DNA of 64,000 nt from Lascolabacillus massiliensis (lineage in GTDB: Bacteria; Bacteroidota; Bacteroidia; Bacteroidales; Dysgonomonadaceae). Location: contig NZ_CTEJ01000002.1 of NCBI RefSeq assembly GCF_001282625.1, positions 746,501-810,500 of the forward strand. The letters are read 5' to 3'. The position numbers and the translations under genes are program-made. This document shows positions 33,694-45,200 of this stretch, piece by piece. Position 1 is the stretch's first letter; each line of letters opens with the position of its first letter. The notes beneath the pieces were generated by a model. That model ran no database searches, had not been told where the DNA came from, and saw only the letters and a list, made by a program, of their open reading frames with translations.

Positions 33694-36519
33694 ATGACAT
33701 CTGAAACAGAACTTATAAATGTGTACGGAGCTCGCGTACACAATCTTAAAAATATAGATGTAACAATCCCGCGCGACTCGCTGACGGTGGTTACCGGACT
33801 GAGTGGCAGTGGAAAATCATCTCTGGCTTTTGACACTATTTTTGCCGAAGGCCAGCGTCGTTATATAGAAACATTCTCAGCATATGCACGCGGTTTCTTA
33901 GGTAAACTTGAACGTCCCGATGTAGATAAGATTACAGGATTGAGCCCAGTAATCTCAATTGAACAAAAGACTACAAACAAGAACCCAAGATCGACTGTTG
34001 GAACCACAACTGAGATTTATGACTTCCTTCGTCTGCTGTATGCCCGTGCAGGGGAAGCCTATTCCTACATCACAGGCGAGAAGATGGTAAAATATACTGA
34101 TGAACAGATTCTTGAACTAATTCTTGAGAAATATATCGGTAGGAAGATCTATATTCTTGCACCAGTTGTGAGGAACAGAAAAGGACACTACAAGGAACTA
34201 TTTGAACAGATACGTAAAAAGGGTTATCTGAATGTGAGAGTAGACGGTGATATAAGGGAAATTCTACCCGGAATGAAAGTTGACCGCTACAAAAACCACA
34301 GCATAGAGATATTGATTGACAAGCTGGTGGTGTCAAATAAGTTTGAAGACAAGCTGAAAGCGAGTGTGAGAACAGCCATGAAGCAGGGAAACGGACTGAT
34401 TCTTATATTGGATGTGGAAGCAGATGAGGTACGACATTATAGTCGCAGTTTAATGTGTCCCACTACAGGACTATCATACAGTGAGCCGGCCCCGCATAAT
34501 TTCTCATTTAATTCGCCACAGGGAGCCTGCCCTCGCTGCAAGGGCCTTGGTGAACTGGATCAGGTGGATATTGAAAAGATAATACCTAATCCTGATCTAA
34601 GTATTGCAGCCGGTGGAATTGCTCCATTGGGTAAGGAGAAGAGCAATATGCTATTCTGGCAGATTGCTGCGATATGCGAAAAATATGGAGTAACCCTGAA
34701 AACAGCTATCAAAAACATTCCAGAGGAGGCTATTGATGAGATACTATATGGAACAAATGAGAGACTGAAAATAAAGAATGAGTCGCTTGGGAACTCCAAC
34801 TACATGGTTTCTTACGAAGGAGTTACCAAATATATCGAGATGCAGCAGGAAGATGAAGCATCTGCTACTGCACAGAAATGGGCTGGACAGTTTATTACAA
34901 CCTCAGTATGTCCGGAATGCAACGGTCAGCGCCTCAACAAGGAAGCCCTCCATTTTAAGATCAATGAAAAAAACATTGCAGAACTGGCCGATATGGATAT
35001 ACAGTCGCTTTACAACTGGTTTTCTGAATCCGTAACAGAAGTATCTGAAAAACAGAGATTGATTGTAAATGAGATAAAGAAAGAGATCTTGTCGCGATTA
35101 CAGTTTCTGCTTGATGTGGGACTGGGCTACCTGTCCCTCTCACGTGCATCAGCATCACTATCGGGAGGTGAGAGTCAGCGTATCCGTCTTGCAACACAGA
35201 TAGGATCTGAACTTGTAAATGTGCTTTACATTCTTGATGAACCAAGTATTGGACTACATCAGCGTGATAACCGCAGATTGATTGATTCACTGAAGAAACT
35301 GCGTGATACAGGCAATTCGGTTGTGGTGGTTGAGCATGACAAAGATATGATGCTGGCATCAGACTACATTGTTGATATGGGACCTTTTGCAGGCCGTAAA
35401 GGGGGAGAAGTAGTTTTTGCAGGCACCCCTGAAGAGATGCTGAAAAAGAATACCCTCACCTCAAATTACCTTAACGGCAAGCTTGAAATTGCTATTCCAA
35501 AAAACAGGAGAAAGGGAAACGGGAACTATCTAAAGATAATCGGTGCTTCGGGCAACAATCTGAAGAAGGTATCAGTAGCCCTTCCCCTGGGAACACTCAC
35601 CTGTATAACCGGAGTATCGGGAAGCGGTAAATCCACACTTATAAATGACACACTTCAGCCAATACTTAGTCAGAAATTCTACAGGTCATTAAAAGACCCT
35701 CTACCATATGAGTCAGTAGAGGGAATAGAACATTTGGATAAAGTAGTCAGTGTTGACCAGTCGCCTATTGGCCGCACCCCCCGTTCTAACCCTGCTACTT
35801 ATACCGGTGTATTCTCGGACATACGTAATCTTTTTGCCGGTATGCCGGAAGCAAAGATAAGAGGATATAAACCGGGAAGATTTTCATTTAATGTAAAGGG
35901 AGGCAGATGTGAAACATGCAAGGGCAACGGCTATAAAACAGTTGAAATGAATTTTCTACCAGATGTAATGGTTCCATGTGAAAACTGCCACGGTAAGCGA
36001 TATAACCGCGAGACACTGGAAGTACGATTCAAAGGGAAATCCATTGCTGATGTACTTGATATGACAATAAATGTAGCGGTTGAATTTTTCGAAAATGTGC
36101 CATCAATACTGCATAAGATAAAGGTATTGCAGGAAGTAGGATTAGGATACATAAAACTTGGTCAATCGTCCACAACCCTTTCAGGCGGAGAGAGTCAGCG
36201 TGTGAAACTTGCCACTGAACTTGCCAGGACCGATACAGGCAATACCATGTATGTTCTGGATGAACCGACAACCGGACTACATTTCGAAGATATCAGAGTA
36301 TTATTAACTGTACTCAATAAACTTGTTGAAAAGGGTAACAGCGTAATAGTAATTGAGCATAATCTTGATATAATAAAATGTGCAGATTATATAATCGACC
36401 TGGGTCCCGAAGGAGGTGAAAGAGGTGGCTATATTCTTACAACCGGAACTCCCGAAGAGATAGTTAAAAATAGAGATAGCTATACTGCTGTTTACCTGAG
36501 AGAAGAGTTAGTGCAATAA
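33694..36519 (+). CDS. uvrA: Excinuclease ABC subunit A
   Basis: A 941-residue damage-recognition ATPase of nucleotide excision repair. It has the two ABC-type ATPase modules expected: first Walker [15 protein letters not shown] near residue 31 and signature [16 protein letters not shown]. The second Walker A is [14 protein letters not shown] near 640, with signature [16 protein letters not shown]. Zinc-finger Cys pairs are present ([38 protein letters not shown]). Length is normal for UvrA. uvrB and uvrC are not in the window. Confidence 0.98.
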   Translation: MTSETELINVYGARVHNLKNIDVTIPRDSLTVVTGLSGSGKSSLAFDTIFAEGQRRYIETFSAYARGFLGKLERPDVDKITGLSPVISIEQKTTNKNPRSTVGTTTEIYDFLRLLYARAGEAYSYITGEKMVKYTDEQILELILEKYIGRKIYILAPVVRNRKGHYKELFEQIRKKGYLNVRVDGDIREILPGMKVDRYKNHSIEILIDKLVVSNKFEDKLKASVRTAMKQGNGLILILDVEADEVRHYSRSLMCPTTGLSYSEPAPHNFSFNSPQGACPRCKGLGELDQVDIEKIIPNPDLSIAAGGIAPLGKEKSNMLFWQIAAICEKYGVTLKTAIKNIPEEAIDEILYGTNERLKIKNESLGNSNYMVSYEGVTKYIEMQQEDEASATAQKWAGQFITTSVCPECNGQRLNKEALHFKINEKNIAELADMDIQSLYNWFSESVTEVSEKQRLIVNEIKKEILSRLQFLLDVGLGYLSLSRASASLSGGESQRIRLATQIGSELVNVLYILDEPSIGLHQRDNRRLIDSLKKLRDTGNSVVVVEHDKDMMLASDYIVDMGPFAGRKGGEVVFAGTPEEMLKKNTLTSNYLNGKLEIAIPKNRRKGNGNYLKIIGASGNNLKKVSVALPLGTLTCITGVSGSGKSTLINDTLQPILSQKFYRSLKDPLPYESVEGIEHLDKVVSVDQSPIGRTPRSNPATYTGVFSDIRNLFAGMPEAKIRGYKPGRFSFNVKGGRCETCKGNGYKTVEMNFLPDVMVPCENCHGKRYNRETLEVRFKGKSIADVLDMTINVAVEFFENVPSILHKIKVLQEVGLGYIKLGQSSTTLSGGESQRVKLATELARTDTGNTMYVLDEPTTGLHFEDIRVLLTVLNKLVEKGNSVIVIEHNLDIIKCADYIIDLGPEGGERGGYILTTGTPEEIVKNRDSYTAVYLREELVQ

Positions 36520-36637
36520 AAATTCGGACAGAGTAAAAAAATTTTGTTCCAACGTGAACAATTATACAGACTCTTTGTTTACTATTTTGAAATCACTTGT
36601 TATTAAGAACAATTATAAATTAAGAAAATATAAAATA

Positions 36638-37138
36638 ATGGCAAATATTACGTTTAAAGGCAACCCTGTGACTACGGTCGGAGAACTTCCTGTGAAGGGA
36701 AATACAGCTCCCGATTTTAGTTTAGTTGATGGCAAACTTAATGAAGTTAAACTTTCTGACTACAGAGGAAAAAATGTTGTACTCAACATTTTCCCAAGTC
36801 TGGATACCGGCACATGTGCTGCTTCAGTAAGACGTTTCAATAAAGAAGCTGCTGCTCTCAACAATACAGTGGTACTTGGAATATCTGCCGACCTGCCATT
36901 TGCAGCAGGAAGATTTTGCTCTGCAGAGGGCATAGAAAATGTAGTTACTCTTTCGAACTTCCGCGATGAATCTTTCGGTAAAGATTATGGCCTTCTTATG
37001 ACTGATGGCCCGCTGAAGGGACTACTTGCCCGAGCGGTAGTAGTTGTAAATCCGGAAGGGAAAGTAGTATATACAGAACTGGTTCCTGAGATTGCACAAG
37101 AGCCGGATTATAATTCTGCAATCAACTCGATAGTGTAG
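36638..37138 (+). CDS. tpx: Thiol peroxidase (Tpx, atypical 2-Cys peroxiredoxin)
   Basis: A 166-residue peroxiredoxin that reduces H2O2 and organic peroxides with electrons from thioredoxin. The start [18 protein letters not shown] is typical of Tpx. The peroxidatic Cys60 lies in [15 protein letters not shown] and the resolving Cys94 in [13 protein letters not shown], with TAPDFSLV as the thioredoxin-fold start. The frame is open from 36554, but those 28 extra residues are unlike the family, so I chose 36638. Thioredoxin reductase is encoded 4 kb downstream on the same strand. A strong terminator follows. Confidence 0.95.
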   Translation: MANITFKGNPVTTVGELPVKGNTAPDFSLVDGKLNEVKLSDYRGKNVVLNIFPSLDTGTCAASVRRFNKEAAALNNTVVLGISADLPFAAGRFCSAEGIENVVTLSNFRDESFGKDYGLLMTDGPLKGLLARAVVVVNPEGKVVYTELVPEIAQEPDYNSAINSIV

Positions 37139-37168
37139 TTTGTTTCATGAAGATTGTGTTAACAAGGG

Positions 37169-37206
37169 AGGTCTGCGAAGTGATTCGCGGACCTTTCGCT
37201 TTTTAA
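37169..37206 (+). terminator. Terminator of tpx
   Basis: Ten-bp stem with one G-T pair (37170-37179 with 37184-37193) and a 4-nt gtga loop, followed by tttcgcttttt. It begins 31 nt past the tpx stop. Confidence 0.85.
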
Positions 37207-37282
37207 ATAGAAGCTGCAAAAATAAACAATCTTATTGAAATTAGCGTTTAAAATGCAAGAAACTAATTTAATATATGTAAAT

Positions 37283-37501
37283 ATGAAAAGAACATTAGGT
37301 CTTATTCTGATTATTGGAGCTATGGTACTGGGATATCTGGGTATAAGAGATCTTGGCTCAAGTTCAACTTCAGTGGATATTCTGGGCATTGAGTTAAGCG
37401 CAGAAGACAATAAAGCTAAAGAGATGGCCTATGTTAAGATTGGCCTTGGAGTTGTTGCTTTAATTGCAGGTGTTTATCTTTTTGGAAAAAAGAGCAAGTG
37501 A
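37283..37501 (+). CDS. Small two-helix membrane protein, DUF3185-like
   Basis: A 72-residue protein with two hydrophobic segments, LGLILIIGAMVLGYLGI (about residues 5-21) and IGLGVVALIAGVYLFG (about 52-67), separated by a short polar loop with a possible amphipathic stretch, and ending in KKSK. This layout resembles DUF3185 proteins of unknown function. The open frame starts at 37235, but the Met at 37283 begins right before the first helix. It lies alone between the tpx terminator and the ftsK promoter. Confidence 0.7.
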   Translation: MKRTLGLILIIGAMVLGYLGIRDLGSSSTSVDILGIELSAEDNKAKEMAYVKIGLGVVALIAGVYLFGKKSK

Positions 37502-37522
37502 CATGAATTGAGTAGTTAATCC

Positions 37523-37553
37523 TTTTAAACTAAGTTTCTTTTTCCTAAATTTG
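37523..37553 (+). promoter_or_regulatory. Putative ftsK promoter
   Basis: TTTT (37523-37526) and TAAATTTG (37546-37553) are 19 nt apart, matching TTTG-19-TAnnTTTG with one mismatch in the -33 element. The -7 lies 34 nt before the ftsK start codon. Confidence 0.5.
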
Positions 37554-37587
37554 TACTTTCAATTACAGATAACACTTTCACCAATAT

Positions 37588-40071
37588 ATGGTAAAAAGAA
37601 AAAGGAAAAGAACTTCCCCGTCCAAAAAAAAACGCACTGACTGGATTCATTTGTTTAAAAGTGAGCGTACTCAATTTATATTGGGAGTTATTGTAGCTTT
37701 TGTCGGAATCTTCATGCTTCTGGCAATTATATCATTCTTTTTTACCGGTGCTGCCGATCAGAGCAAGGTACTCAATGTATCTTTCTGGCAACTTATCCGA
37801 TCATCTAACCTTGAGGTGGACAACTGGACAGGCGCAGGTGGTGCTTTTATAGCTGAAAGACTTGTAAACGACTGGTTCGGGTTATTCTCTTCACTAATAC
37901 CAATCTTCTTTATTTATATTGGCCTGCGTCTGATGCGGGTTTCAAAGTTTTCTTTTATTAAGGCACTGTTTGCTACGGCATTTGGATTGATATGCGGATC
38001 CATTTCAAGTGCATTTATTCTTGACAATATACTTCCTGACTCACATGTAAAATGGGGAGGAGCCCACGGTATTGAGATTGAACGATTCCTGGAGAGCAGT
38101 ATTGGCTGGCCAGGTATAATACTGCTGATAATTCTTTTTATAGTTATCATTGTTGTGACTGTTAGAAGAAGTAATATGCATAAAATTCAGCAGACGCTTG
38201 TGGATAACAAGCCTTCATTTTTGAAGTTTGAAGAATCTGTTGAATCAGAAGCAACTATTGAACCTGATTTGCCTGAAAAAGAAAATAAACCGGGCATTTT
38301 TTCAAAACTATTCAGTTCGATCAAAGAAAAGCTCTCTTCAAATAACGGTACCGACATAGAGGAAGAGACAAGTCCTGAAGAAGAGATAGAGGAACCAATT
38401 GAAACAGAGACAAAAACTCCTGAAAGCTTATCACCCAAATATGTGGTTAAGCAGGATGATGACTTTGAAATCATCGTTCCAAAAGATGATGAGACAGATT
38501 CTCTGCCTGCAGATGATGATAAAGAGAATAAAAGAGACCTCTCATTTATTACGAATGGAAACCAGGAGGCATATGACCCTAAAAAGGATCTTTCGATGTT
38601 TAAGTTTCCGACACTCGATCTTCTGAAGGTTTACAATACAGGTGACAGGGAGATAAATATGGCTGAGCAGAATGAGAATAAAGACAAAATCATCTCTACG
38701 CTCAGAAACTACGGAATCGAGATAACTTCGATAAAAGCAACAGTTGGACCAACCATCACACTATATGAGATTGTTCCACAGGCAGGTGTAAGAATATCCA
38801 AGATCAGGAATCTAGAAGATGATATTGCATTAAGTTTATCAGCACTTGGAATTCGTATTATTGCACCCATGCCAGGGAAAGGAACGGTTGGCATTGAGGT
38901 GCCAAACAAGGACCCTCAGATTGTATCTATGCATTCTGTTTTATCATCCAAGCGATATCAGGAGTGTAACTATGAGCTTCCTGTTGCATTAGGTAAAACA
39001 ATTACCAACGAGGTTTTTATTTTTGACCTTACCAAGATGCCTCATCTACTGGTGGCAGGTGCTACTGGGCAGGGAAAATCGGTGGGACTAAACGCGATCA
39101 TCACCTCTCTGCTATATAAAATGCATCCTGCTGAGATGAAGATGGTTCTGATAGACCCTAAGATGGTTGAGTTCAACATCTATTCTATTATAGAAAACCA
39201 TTATCTTGCTAAACTTCCGGATGAAGATAAGCCTATAATCACAGATGTTTCAAAGGTGACACAGACTCTGAACTCACTTACAAAGGAGATGGATGATCGT
39301 TATGAGTTGCTCATGAAAGCTCATGTACGTGCTATCAGGGAGTACAATGAGAAATTTATAAACAGGAGGTTAAATCCAAACAATGGTCACAGATATCTGC
39401 CATATATTGTTGTGGTAATTGATGAGTTTGGTGACCTTATTATGACTGCCGGCAAAGAAATTGAGATGCCAATTGCCCGTATTGCACAAAAGGCACGAGC
39501 TGTTGGTATACATATGATTATAGCCACACAGAGACCTACAACAAATATTATAACCGGTACAATCAAGGCTAACTTCCCTGCCAGGATGGCTTTCCGTGTA
39601 ACATCGCAAATCGACTCCCGCACTATACTCGACATGAGTGGTGCCAACCAGCTTATTGGACGAGGTGATATGCTTTTCTCACAGGGAAGTACGCTGACAC
39701 GTATTCAGTGCGCATTTGTGGATACACCTGAGCTGGATGATATAACTAAATACATAGGAAAACAACAGGGCTATGATGCTGCTTATCCTCTGCCTGAAGT
39801 GATCTCGGATGCAGAAGCAGCTCCAGGTGCTGTTGATTTGAACGATAGGGATGTGCTGTTTGAAGAGGCGGCTAGATTAATTGTTGTACATCAGCAAGGA
39901 TCAACTTCACTTATTCAGCGTAAGTTCTCGATTGGGTATAACCGTGCCGGCCGACTAATGGATCAACTGGAAGCAGCCGGAATTGTGGGCGGGGCACAGG
40001 GCAGTAAACCGCGTGAAGTATTTATTCAGGACGAGTATTCACTTGAAAAGCTGCTTGATTCATTGAATTAA
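37588..40071 (+). CDS. ftsK: DNA translocase FtsK/SpoIIIE
   Basis: An 827-residue septal DNA pump that moves chromosome termini and directs dimer resolution. A basic N-terminus (MVKRKRKRTSPSKKKR) is followed by four membrane segments near residues 28-52, 92-112, 117-140 and 165-190. An acidic, low-complexity linker spans about 205-320, then come the alpha/beta motor domains. Walker A is LVAGATGQGKSVGLN near 489 and Walker B VVVIDEFGDLIM near 608. The C-terminal gamma domain (STSLIQRKFSIGYNRAGRLMDQLEAAGIVG) is a winged helix that reads KOPS-like sites. Length is normal. Confidence 0.97.
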   Translation: MVKRKRKRTSPSKKKRTDWIHLFKSERTQFILGVIVAFVGIFMLLAIISFFFTGAADQSKVLNVSFWQLIRSSNLEVDNWTGAGGAFIAERLVNDWFGLFSSLIPIFFIYIGLRLMRVSKFSFIKALFATAFGLICGSISSAFILDNILPDSHVKWGGAHGIEIERFLESSIGWPGIILLIILFIVIIVVTVRRSNMHKIQQTLVDNKPSFLKFEESVESEATIEPDLPEKENKPGIFSKLFSSIKEKLSSNNGTDIEEETSPEEEIEEPIETETKTPESLSPKYVVKQDDDFEIIVPKDDETDSLPADDDKENKRDLSFITNGNQEAYDPKKDLSMFKFPTLDLLKVYNTGDREINMAEQNENKDKIISTLRNYGIEITSIKATVGPTITLYEIVPQAGVRISKIRNLEDDIALSLSALGIRIIAPMPGKGTVGIEVPNKDPQIVSMHSVLSSKRYQECNYELPVALGKTITNEVFIFDLTKMPHLLVAGATGQGKSVGLNAIITSLLYKMHPAEMKMVLIDPKMVEFNIYSIIENHYLAKLPDEDKPIITDVSKVTQTLNSLTKEMDDRYELLMKAHVRAIREYNEKFINRRLNPNNGHRYLPYIVVVIDEFGDLIMTAGKEIEMPIARIAQKARAVGIHMIIATQRPTTNIITGTIKANFPARMAFRVTSQIDSRTILDMSGANQLIGRGDMLFSQGSTLTRIQCAFVDTPELDDITKYIGKQQGYDAAYPLPEVISDAEAAPGAVDLNDRDVLFEEAARLIVVHQQGSTSLIQRKFSIGYNRAGRLMDQLEAAGIVGGAQGSKPREVFIQDEYSLEKLLDSLN

Positions 40072-40177
40072 TGCTTAATTGATATTAAACCGAAAACTGA
40101 TTCTCCTGTCAGTATTGTACATTTATATAATTATGAATTGTGTATAAAAGACTGACTAAATAATTAATATTATTCAT

Positions 40178-40822
40178 ATGAAACGTTTAGCATCAATACT
40201 TCTGGTTTTATCAATTACAGTAATCGCCATTGCGCAAGACTCATCACAGTCAAGAGCTATACTTGATAAAACTCACTCAGCATACATGCTGTCTGATGGT
40301 ATTAAATTATCGTTCACCTCTGCTATGGGTGAGGCTGGATCAAATGATTTTGATTCTCAAAAAGGGGAAGCATTCATTAAAGGTAACAAGTTCAGACTTG
40401 AGATGGAAGATATGATTATATGGTTTGACGGAACTACTCAATGGGTACTACTTAAAGATGTTGATGAAGTAAATATAAGCAACCCTACAGAGAGTGAACT
40501 GGCCACTGTTAGTCCTGTAGCACTTTTAAGTATATATAAAGAGGGATATACATTGAAAGCACCTGTAACAAAAACTGTTAACGGAAAGAGCGTGTATTCG
40601 ATAGATATGAACCCAATTGCAGTAAACAGTGATATAAAGTCGATATCAGTCGCAGTTGACAAAACCAACAATCGTCTTGTTCAGGTAATTTTAACCATGA
40701 GTAATGATTTGCTTACCAAGATAGATATCACAGACTACAATGATAACTTCAAGTATAACGACAGTGAGTTTACTTTCAATAAAAACAATCATCCCGGTGT
40801 TGAAATTGTGGATCTCAGGTAG
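40178..40822 (+). CDS. LolA-like outer-membrane lipoprotein carrier
   Basis: A 214-residue periplasmic protein with a signal peptide (MKRLASILLVLSITVIAIAQ) and a LolA/LolB-type open-barrel domain: KLSFTSAMG, GEAFIKGNKFRLEMEDMIIWFDGTTQW and ITDYNDNFKYNDSEFTF. LolA carries lipoproteins across the periplasm. The order ftsK, this gene, trxB appears familiar from Bacteroidales. A LolC/E-like permease gene lies at the left end of the window. Confidence 0.85.
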   Translation: MKRLASILLVLSITVIAIAQDSSQSRAILDKTHSAYMLSDGIKLSFTSAMGEAGSNDFDSQKGEAFIKGNKFRLEMEDMIIWFDGTTQWVLLKDVDEVNISNPTESELATVSPVALLSIYKEGYTLKAPVTKTVNGKSVYSIDMNPIAVNSDIKSISVAVDKTNNRLVQVILTMSNDLLTKIDITDYNDNFKYNDSEFTFNKNNHPGVEIVDLR

Positions 40823-40876
40823 TTGATTTCCACTATATATTTTCCATTTAATATAAATAGATTAATGTAATATCTG

Positions 40877-40907
40877 TTTCAGATATAATGGAATAGTAGT
40901 ATCTTTG
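40877..40907 (+). promoter_or_regulatory. Putative trxB promoter
   Basis: TTTC (40877-40880) and TATCTTTG (40900-40907) with 19-nt spacing. The -7 element is a full TAnnTTTG match, 33 nt before the start codon. Confidence 0.55.
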
Positions 40908-40940
40908 AGATAAATAAACTATCAAAATAAAGAAATTAAT

Positions 40941-41882
40941 ATGAATGAAAAAGTTCGTGTACTGATCCTGGGATCAGGACCGGCAGGTTATACTGCGGCT
41001 ATTTATGCTGCAAGAGCAAACCTGAACCCTGTACTTTATGAGGGTCTGGAACCAGGTGGTCAGCTAACAACCACAACTGAGGTAGAAAACTATCCAGGTT
41101 ACCCTGATGGTGTAACAGGCCCGGCCATGATGGAGGACTTCAAAAAGCAGGCTATTAAATATGGTGCTAAAGTATTACCAGGGAGAGCAACTGCTGTTGA
41201 TTTCTCGACACGTCCTCTGAAGGTGACTATTGATAACGAAAAGGTTATTGAAACTGATACTGTTATAATTTCCACAGGTGCTACTGCAAAGTATCTGGGA
41301 CTAGAAGATGAGACTAAATATGCAGGTCAGGGTGTATCTGCATGCGCTACTTGTGACGGTTTCTTTTACAGAAAGAAAAAGGTTGCAGTTGTAGGTGGTG
41401 GCGACACTGCATGTGAAGAGGCTACTTACCTCTCAGGTCTTGCTGACAAGGTTTATATGATTGTTCGAAAACCATATCTGCGCGCTTCTCAGATTATGCA
41501 GGACAGAGTGATGAATAATCCAAAGATTGAAATATTGTTTGAGCATAATGCAGTAGGTCTGTTTGGAGATAATGGCGTTGAAGGAGTTCATCTTGTTAAA
41601 AGGATGGGTGAAGCAGATGAGGAAAAGGTGGATATAGCAGTTGATGGATTTTTCCTGGCCATTGGTCACAAACCTAATACAGAGATTTTCAAAGATTATA
41701 TCGAACTCGATAATGTTGGGTACATTAAAACTGAGCATCCATACACAAGAACAAATGTTGAAGGAGTATTTGCTTGTGGTGATGTGGCAGATCCTATATA
41801 TCGTCAGGCAGTTACTGCAGCAGGAACGGGTTGCCGTGCAGCTATGGATGCAGAACGTTATCTGAGCGAAAAAGGTTTATAA
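40941..41882 (+). CDS. trxB: Thioredoxin-disulfide reductase
   Basis: A 313-residue flavoprotein that reduces thioredoxin with NADPH. Seen are the FAD site ILGSGPAGYTAAIYAARA, the redox pair Cys135-Ala-Thr-Cys138 (SACATCDGFFY), the NADPH-binding VAVVGGGDTACEEATYL, and the C-terminal GVFACGDVADPIYRQAVTAA. Length is normal for the low-molecular-weight type. It supplies electrons to thiol peroxidases such as Tpx, encoded upstream. It has its own promoter and terminator. Confidence 0.97.
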   Translation: MNEKVRVLILGSGPAGYTAAIYAARANLNPVLYEGLEPGGQLTTTTEVENYPGYPDGVTGPAMMEDFKKQAIKYGAKVLPGRATAVDFSTRPLKVTIDNEKVIETDTVIISTGATAKYLGLEDETKYAGQGVSACATCDGFFYRKKKVAVVGGGDTACEEATYLSGLADKVYMIVRKPYLRASQIMQDRVMNNPKIEILFEHNAVGLFGDNGVEGVHLVKRMGEADEEKVDIAVDGFFLAIGHKPNTEIFKDYIELDNVGYIKTEHPYTRTNVEGVFACGDVADPIYRQAVTAAGTGCRAAMDAERYLSEKGL

Positions 41883-41916
41883 TACTCACTTGTTGAGAAA
41901 ACCATAAATTATTGGT

Positions 41917-41949
41917 GCCTCCGGCTTAATTAGTCGGAGGCATTTTTTT
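41917..41949 (+). terminator. Terminator of trxB
   Basis: Ten-bp stem with one G-T pair (gcctccggct with agtcggaggc, 5-nt loop), followed by a seven-T run at 41943-41949. It begins 35 nt after the trxB stop. Confidence 0.9.
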
Positions 41950-42130
41950 ATACCTGAGTCTATACCTTAATTACACACTTTTTAAATGACAATCTGTGTT
42001 AAATATGGATTAATTGAGAAGAGCCGCAATTATAAAACTATTCTCGATACAAGTATCTTTAATTAAATAAGATATAACCATAATTATTATTAATATTATT
42101 TATTAATTATGCCTTTTATACTCATTCCAT

Positions 42131-42161
42131 TTTATTAATAAAAATATTTATTTTACTTTTG
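42131..42161 (+). promoter_or_regulatory. Putative susC/susD promoter
   Basis: TTTA (42131-42134) and TACTTTTG (42154-42161), 19 nt apart. The -7 element is a full match; the -33 has one mismatch. It implies a leader of about 120 nt before the susC start. Confidence 0.5.
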
Positions 42162-42288
42162 TGTTTATATATTTAATTTATTAGTCCTATTTTTTAAATT
42201 CTCATTATTTATTAAGTTGGAAATATAAATTTATATACTAAATTAATTGATTAATCAACTAGTAATAAACTAAAAACGCGAGAATGAA

Positions 42289-45200
42289 ATGAAAAAATGC
42301 AAACAATTAGGCTACAGAAGCTTTGTTACTCTTATTTTGAGCTTCTTCGCCTTAACAATCTCTGCACAAACAGTTACCGTGAGTGGTAATATTACCGATG
42401 ATACCGGCTTCGAAGTTATCGGGGCGACAGTTATCGTTGAAGGTGATGCGACTCGTGGTACTGTTACCGACATTGACGGTAATTATACCCTAACTGATGT
42501 GCCGGCAAGTGGAAACCTGCAAATCAGTTATGTTGGTATGAGAACACAGGTAGTTCCGGTTAATGGCAGAACAACAATCGACATTGTTCTGGCAACAGAC
42601 ACAGAACTTCTGGACGAGGTAGTAGTGGTAGGTTACGGTACTCAGAAAAAAGTGAACGTTACCGGATCTGTATCTGCTATCGACTCAAAATCATTAGAAT
42701 CAAGACCTGTACAGAATGTATCCCAGGCTCTTCAAGGTGTTATACCGGGATTGAACTTGACACAATCCAGTGGAGTTGGTGGAACACTTGACAGCCAGAT
42801 GTCTATTAATATTCGTGGAGCAGGTACAATTGGAAGTGGCTCCAACTCATCACCTCTTATTTTAATTGATGGTGTAGAAGGAAACATTAATGCAATCAAC
42901 CCTGCTGATATTGAGAGTATCTCTGTACTGAAAGATGCTGCATCTTCATCTATTTATGGTGCACGTGCAGCTTTTGGTGTTATTCTTGTAACGACTAAAT
43001 CAGGTAAGAGCGGGAAGCCAAGTATTTCATATCAGGCTAATATCCGTTTTTCAGATGCTAATCAGGTACCTAAGATGCTTGATTCATACAGATTTGCTCA
43101 GTACTTCAACGAAGCTGCAAGAAATTCGGGACAGGGAGCTATTTTCTCTGAAGAGGCACTGCAGAACATACTTGACTATCAGGCTTACCAGAATGGAACA
43201 TTCACAGGTGAGCTGACTGACAGAAACAGAGACGCCGTAATGTATGGAACTACTGCAGGAAGCAATAACAGATGGCTTCTGTACGGTGGTGCTAATGCAA
43301 ACACTGACTGGTTTGCTGAAATGTATCGTGACTGGGTACCATCACAGGAACACAATATGAGTGTTAGTGGTGGTAGTGATAAAATAACGTATTTAATAAG
43401 TGGGAACTTCCTTGATCTGAATGGGTTGATTCGTCATGGAAAAGACAATTTCAACCGTTATTCTATAAATGGAAAGATATCTGCAGAACTTGCAGATTGG
43501 GTAACTCTGAATTACAGCAGTCGTTGGGTACGTGAAGAGTATTCAAGACCTTCTTATATGACTGGCCTGTTCTTCCATAACATTGCAAGACGTTGGCCTA
43601 CAAACCCTGTAATTGACCCTAATGGTCACTATCATGAAGGTAATGAAATCCTTCAGATGAGAGATGGTGGTGTTGATAAAAGCGAGAAAGATTATCTGTA
43701 CCAGCAGCTACAGTTTGTATTTGAACCTGTAAAAGACTGGTATATCAGAGCAGAAGGTAACTACAATACAATCAATCGTTTTAACCACTGGGATGTATTG
43801 CCTATTTATGGATATGATACAAACAATCAGCCATTTGCTGCTCCATGGCAAGGTGGTGACGCAGGCAAATCCAACATTTATGAAGGTGCTACTAAAGACA
43901 ACTTCGCTTCTGTAAATGTATACTCAGACTACACTTTTTCTCTTGCTGATGCTCACACATTCACTGTAATGGGTGGTACAAATATCGACTTGATGAAAAC
44001 AAGAAACCTGGGTGGTTCAAAACAGGACTTAATAACTCCTCTGGTTCCAACACTTAATACTGCTACCAATCCGACACCAAGTATCTCTGGCGGGTACGGA
44101 CACTGGGCAAATCTTGGTTTCTTCAGCAGATTAAACTATAACTACAAAGAAAAATATCTTTTCGAAGCTAACGTAAGACGTGACGGATCTTCAAGATTCG
44201 TTGGTGATAAGAGATGGGGTACTTTCCCTTCATTCTCTGTTGGATGGAATATGGCTCATGAAGATTTCTTCGCTCCACTTGCTGACAAAATAAGCATGTT
44301 TAAACTAAGAGCATCTTGGGGTCAGCTTGGAAATATGAATACAAGCAGTTGGTATCCATTCTTCCTGTCAATGCCTGTTAGTTCAAGTGCAGGTAATTGG
44401 TTAGTTGATGGCAGAAAACCAAACATCTCTTCTGCTCCTGGAATTGTAAGCTCATTAATGACATGGGAAACTATTCAGTCTTGGAACCTTGGTTTGGACT
44501 GGAACTCACTCAATGGACGTTTTACAGGTGCATTTGATGTCTTTAACCGTACAACAAAGGATATGATTGGACCTGCACCAGAATTGTCTTCTATCTTAGG
44601 TACAGGCGTTCCAAGAGTTAACAACGCAGACATGGAGTCTTACGGTTGGGAGCTTGAGGTTAACTGGAGAGATATGATCCAGGATTTCTCATATGGTGTG
44701 AAGCTTGTACTTTCTGATGACCAGCAAAGAATTACTCGTTATCCAAATGATACTTATAGCTTAAGTACATGGTATAACGGTCGTATGAACGGTGAAATAT
44801 GGGGTTATACAACAGAAGGAATTGCAAAATCTGATGCAGAGATGCAAGCCCACTTAGAAAACAACAGACCTGTATGGGGAAGTAACTGGGCTGCTGGTGA
44901 TGTTATGTATAAAGACCTGAATGGCGATGGTGTTGTAAACAATGGAGCTAACACTCTTGATGATCATGGAGATATGACCATAATTGGCAACAGCATTCCT
45001 CGCTATAAGTTTGGTGTTACTCTTGATGCAGCATGGAAAGGAATCGACTTAAGAGTATTCTTCCAGGGAGTAGGAAAAAGAGACTATATGCTTGGCGGAC
45101 CATATTTCTGGGGTGCTTCAGGAGGTATGTGGCAATCAACCGCCTTCGAAGAGCATTGGGATTTCTTCCGTGACGAAGACAACCCTCTTGGAGCAAACTT

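Larger units (their letters stand above)
41883..42288. other. AT-rich region between trxB and susC
   Basis: 406 nt without a gene. It holds the trxB terminator at 41917-41949, the putative susC promoter near 42131-42161, and a leader of roughly 120 nt before susC. The leader has two short perfect palindromes: a 14-bp site at 42223-42236 and TTGATTAATCAA at 42247-42258. No reading frame is credible. Confidence 0.5.

Noticed and set aside
36554-36637. Longer start for thiol peroxidase
   Set aside because: The extra residues do not resemble Tpx, whose N-terminus begins at the Met at 36638.
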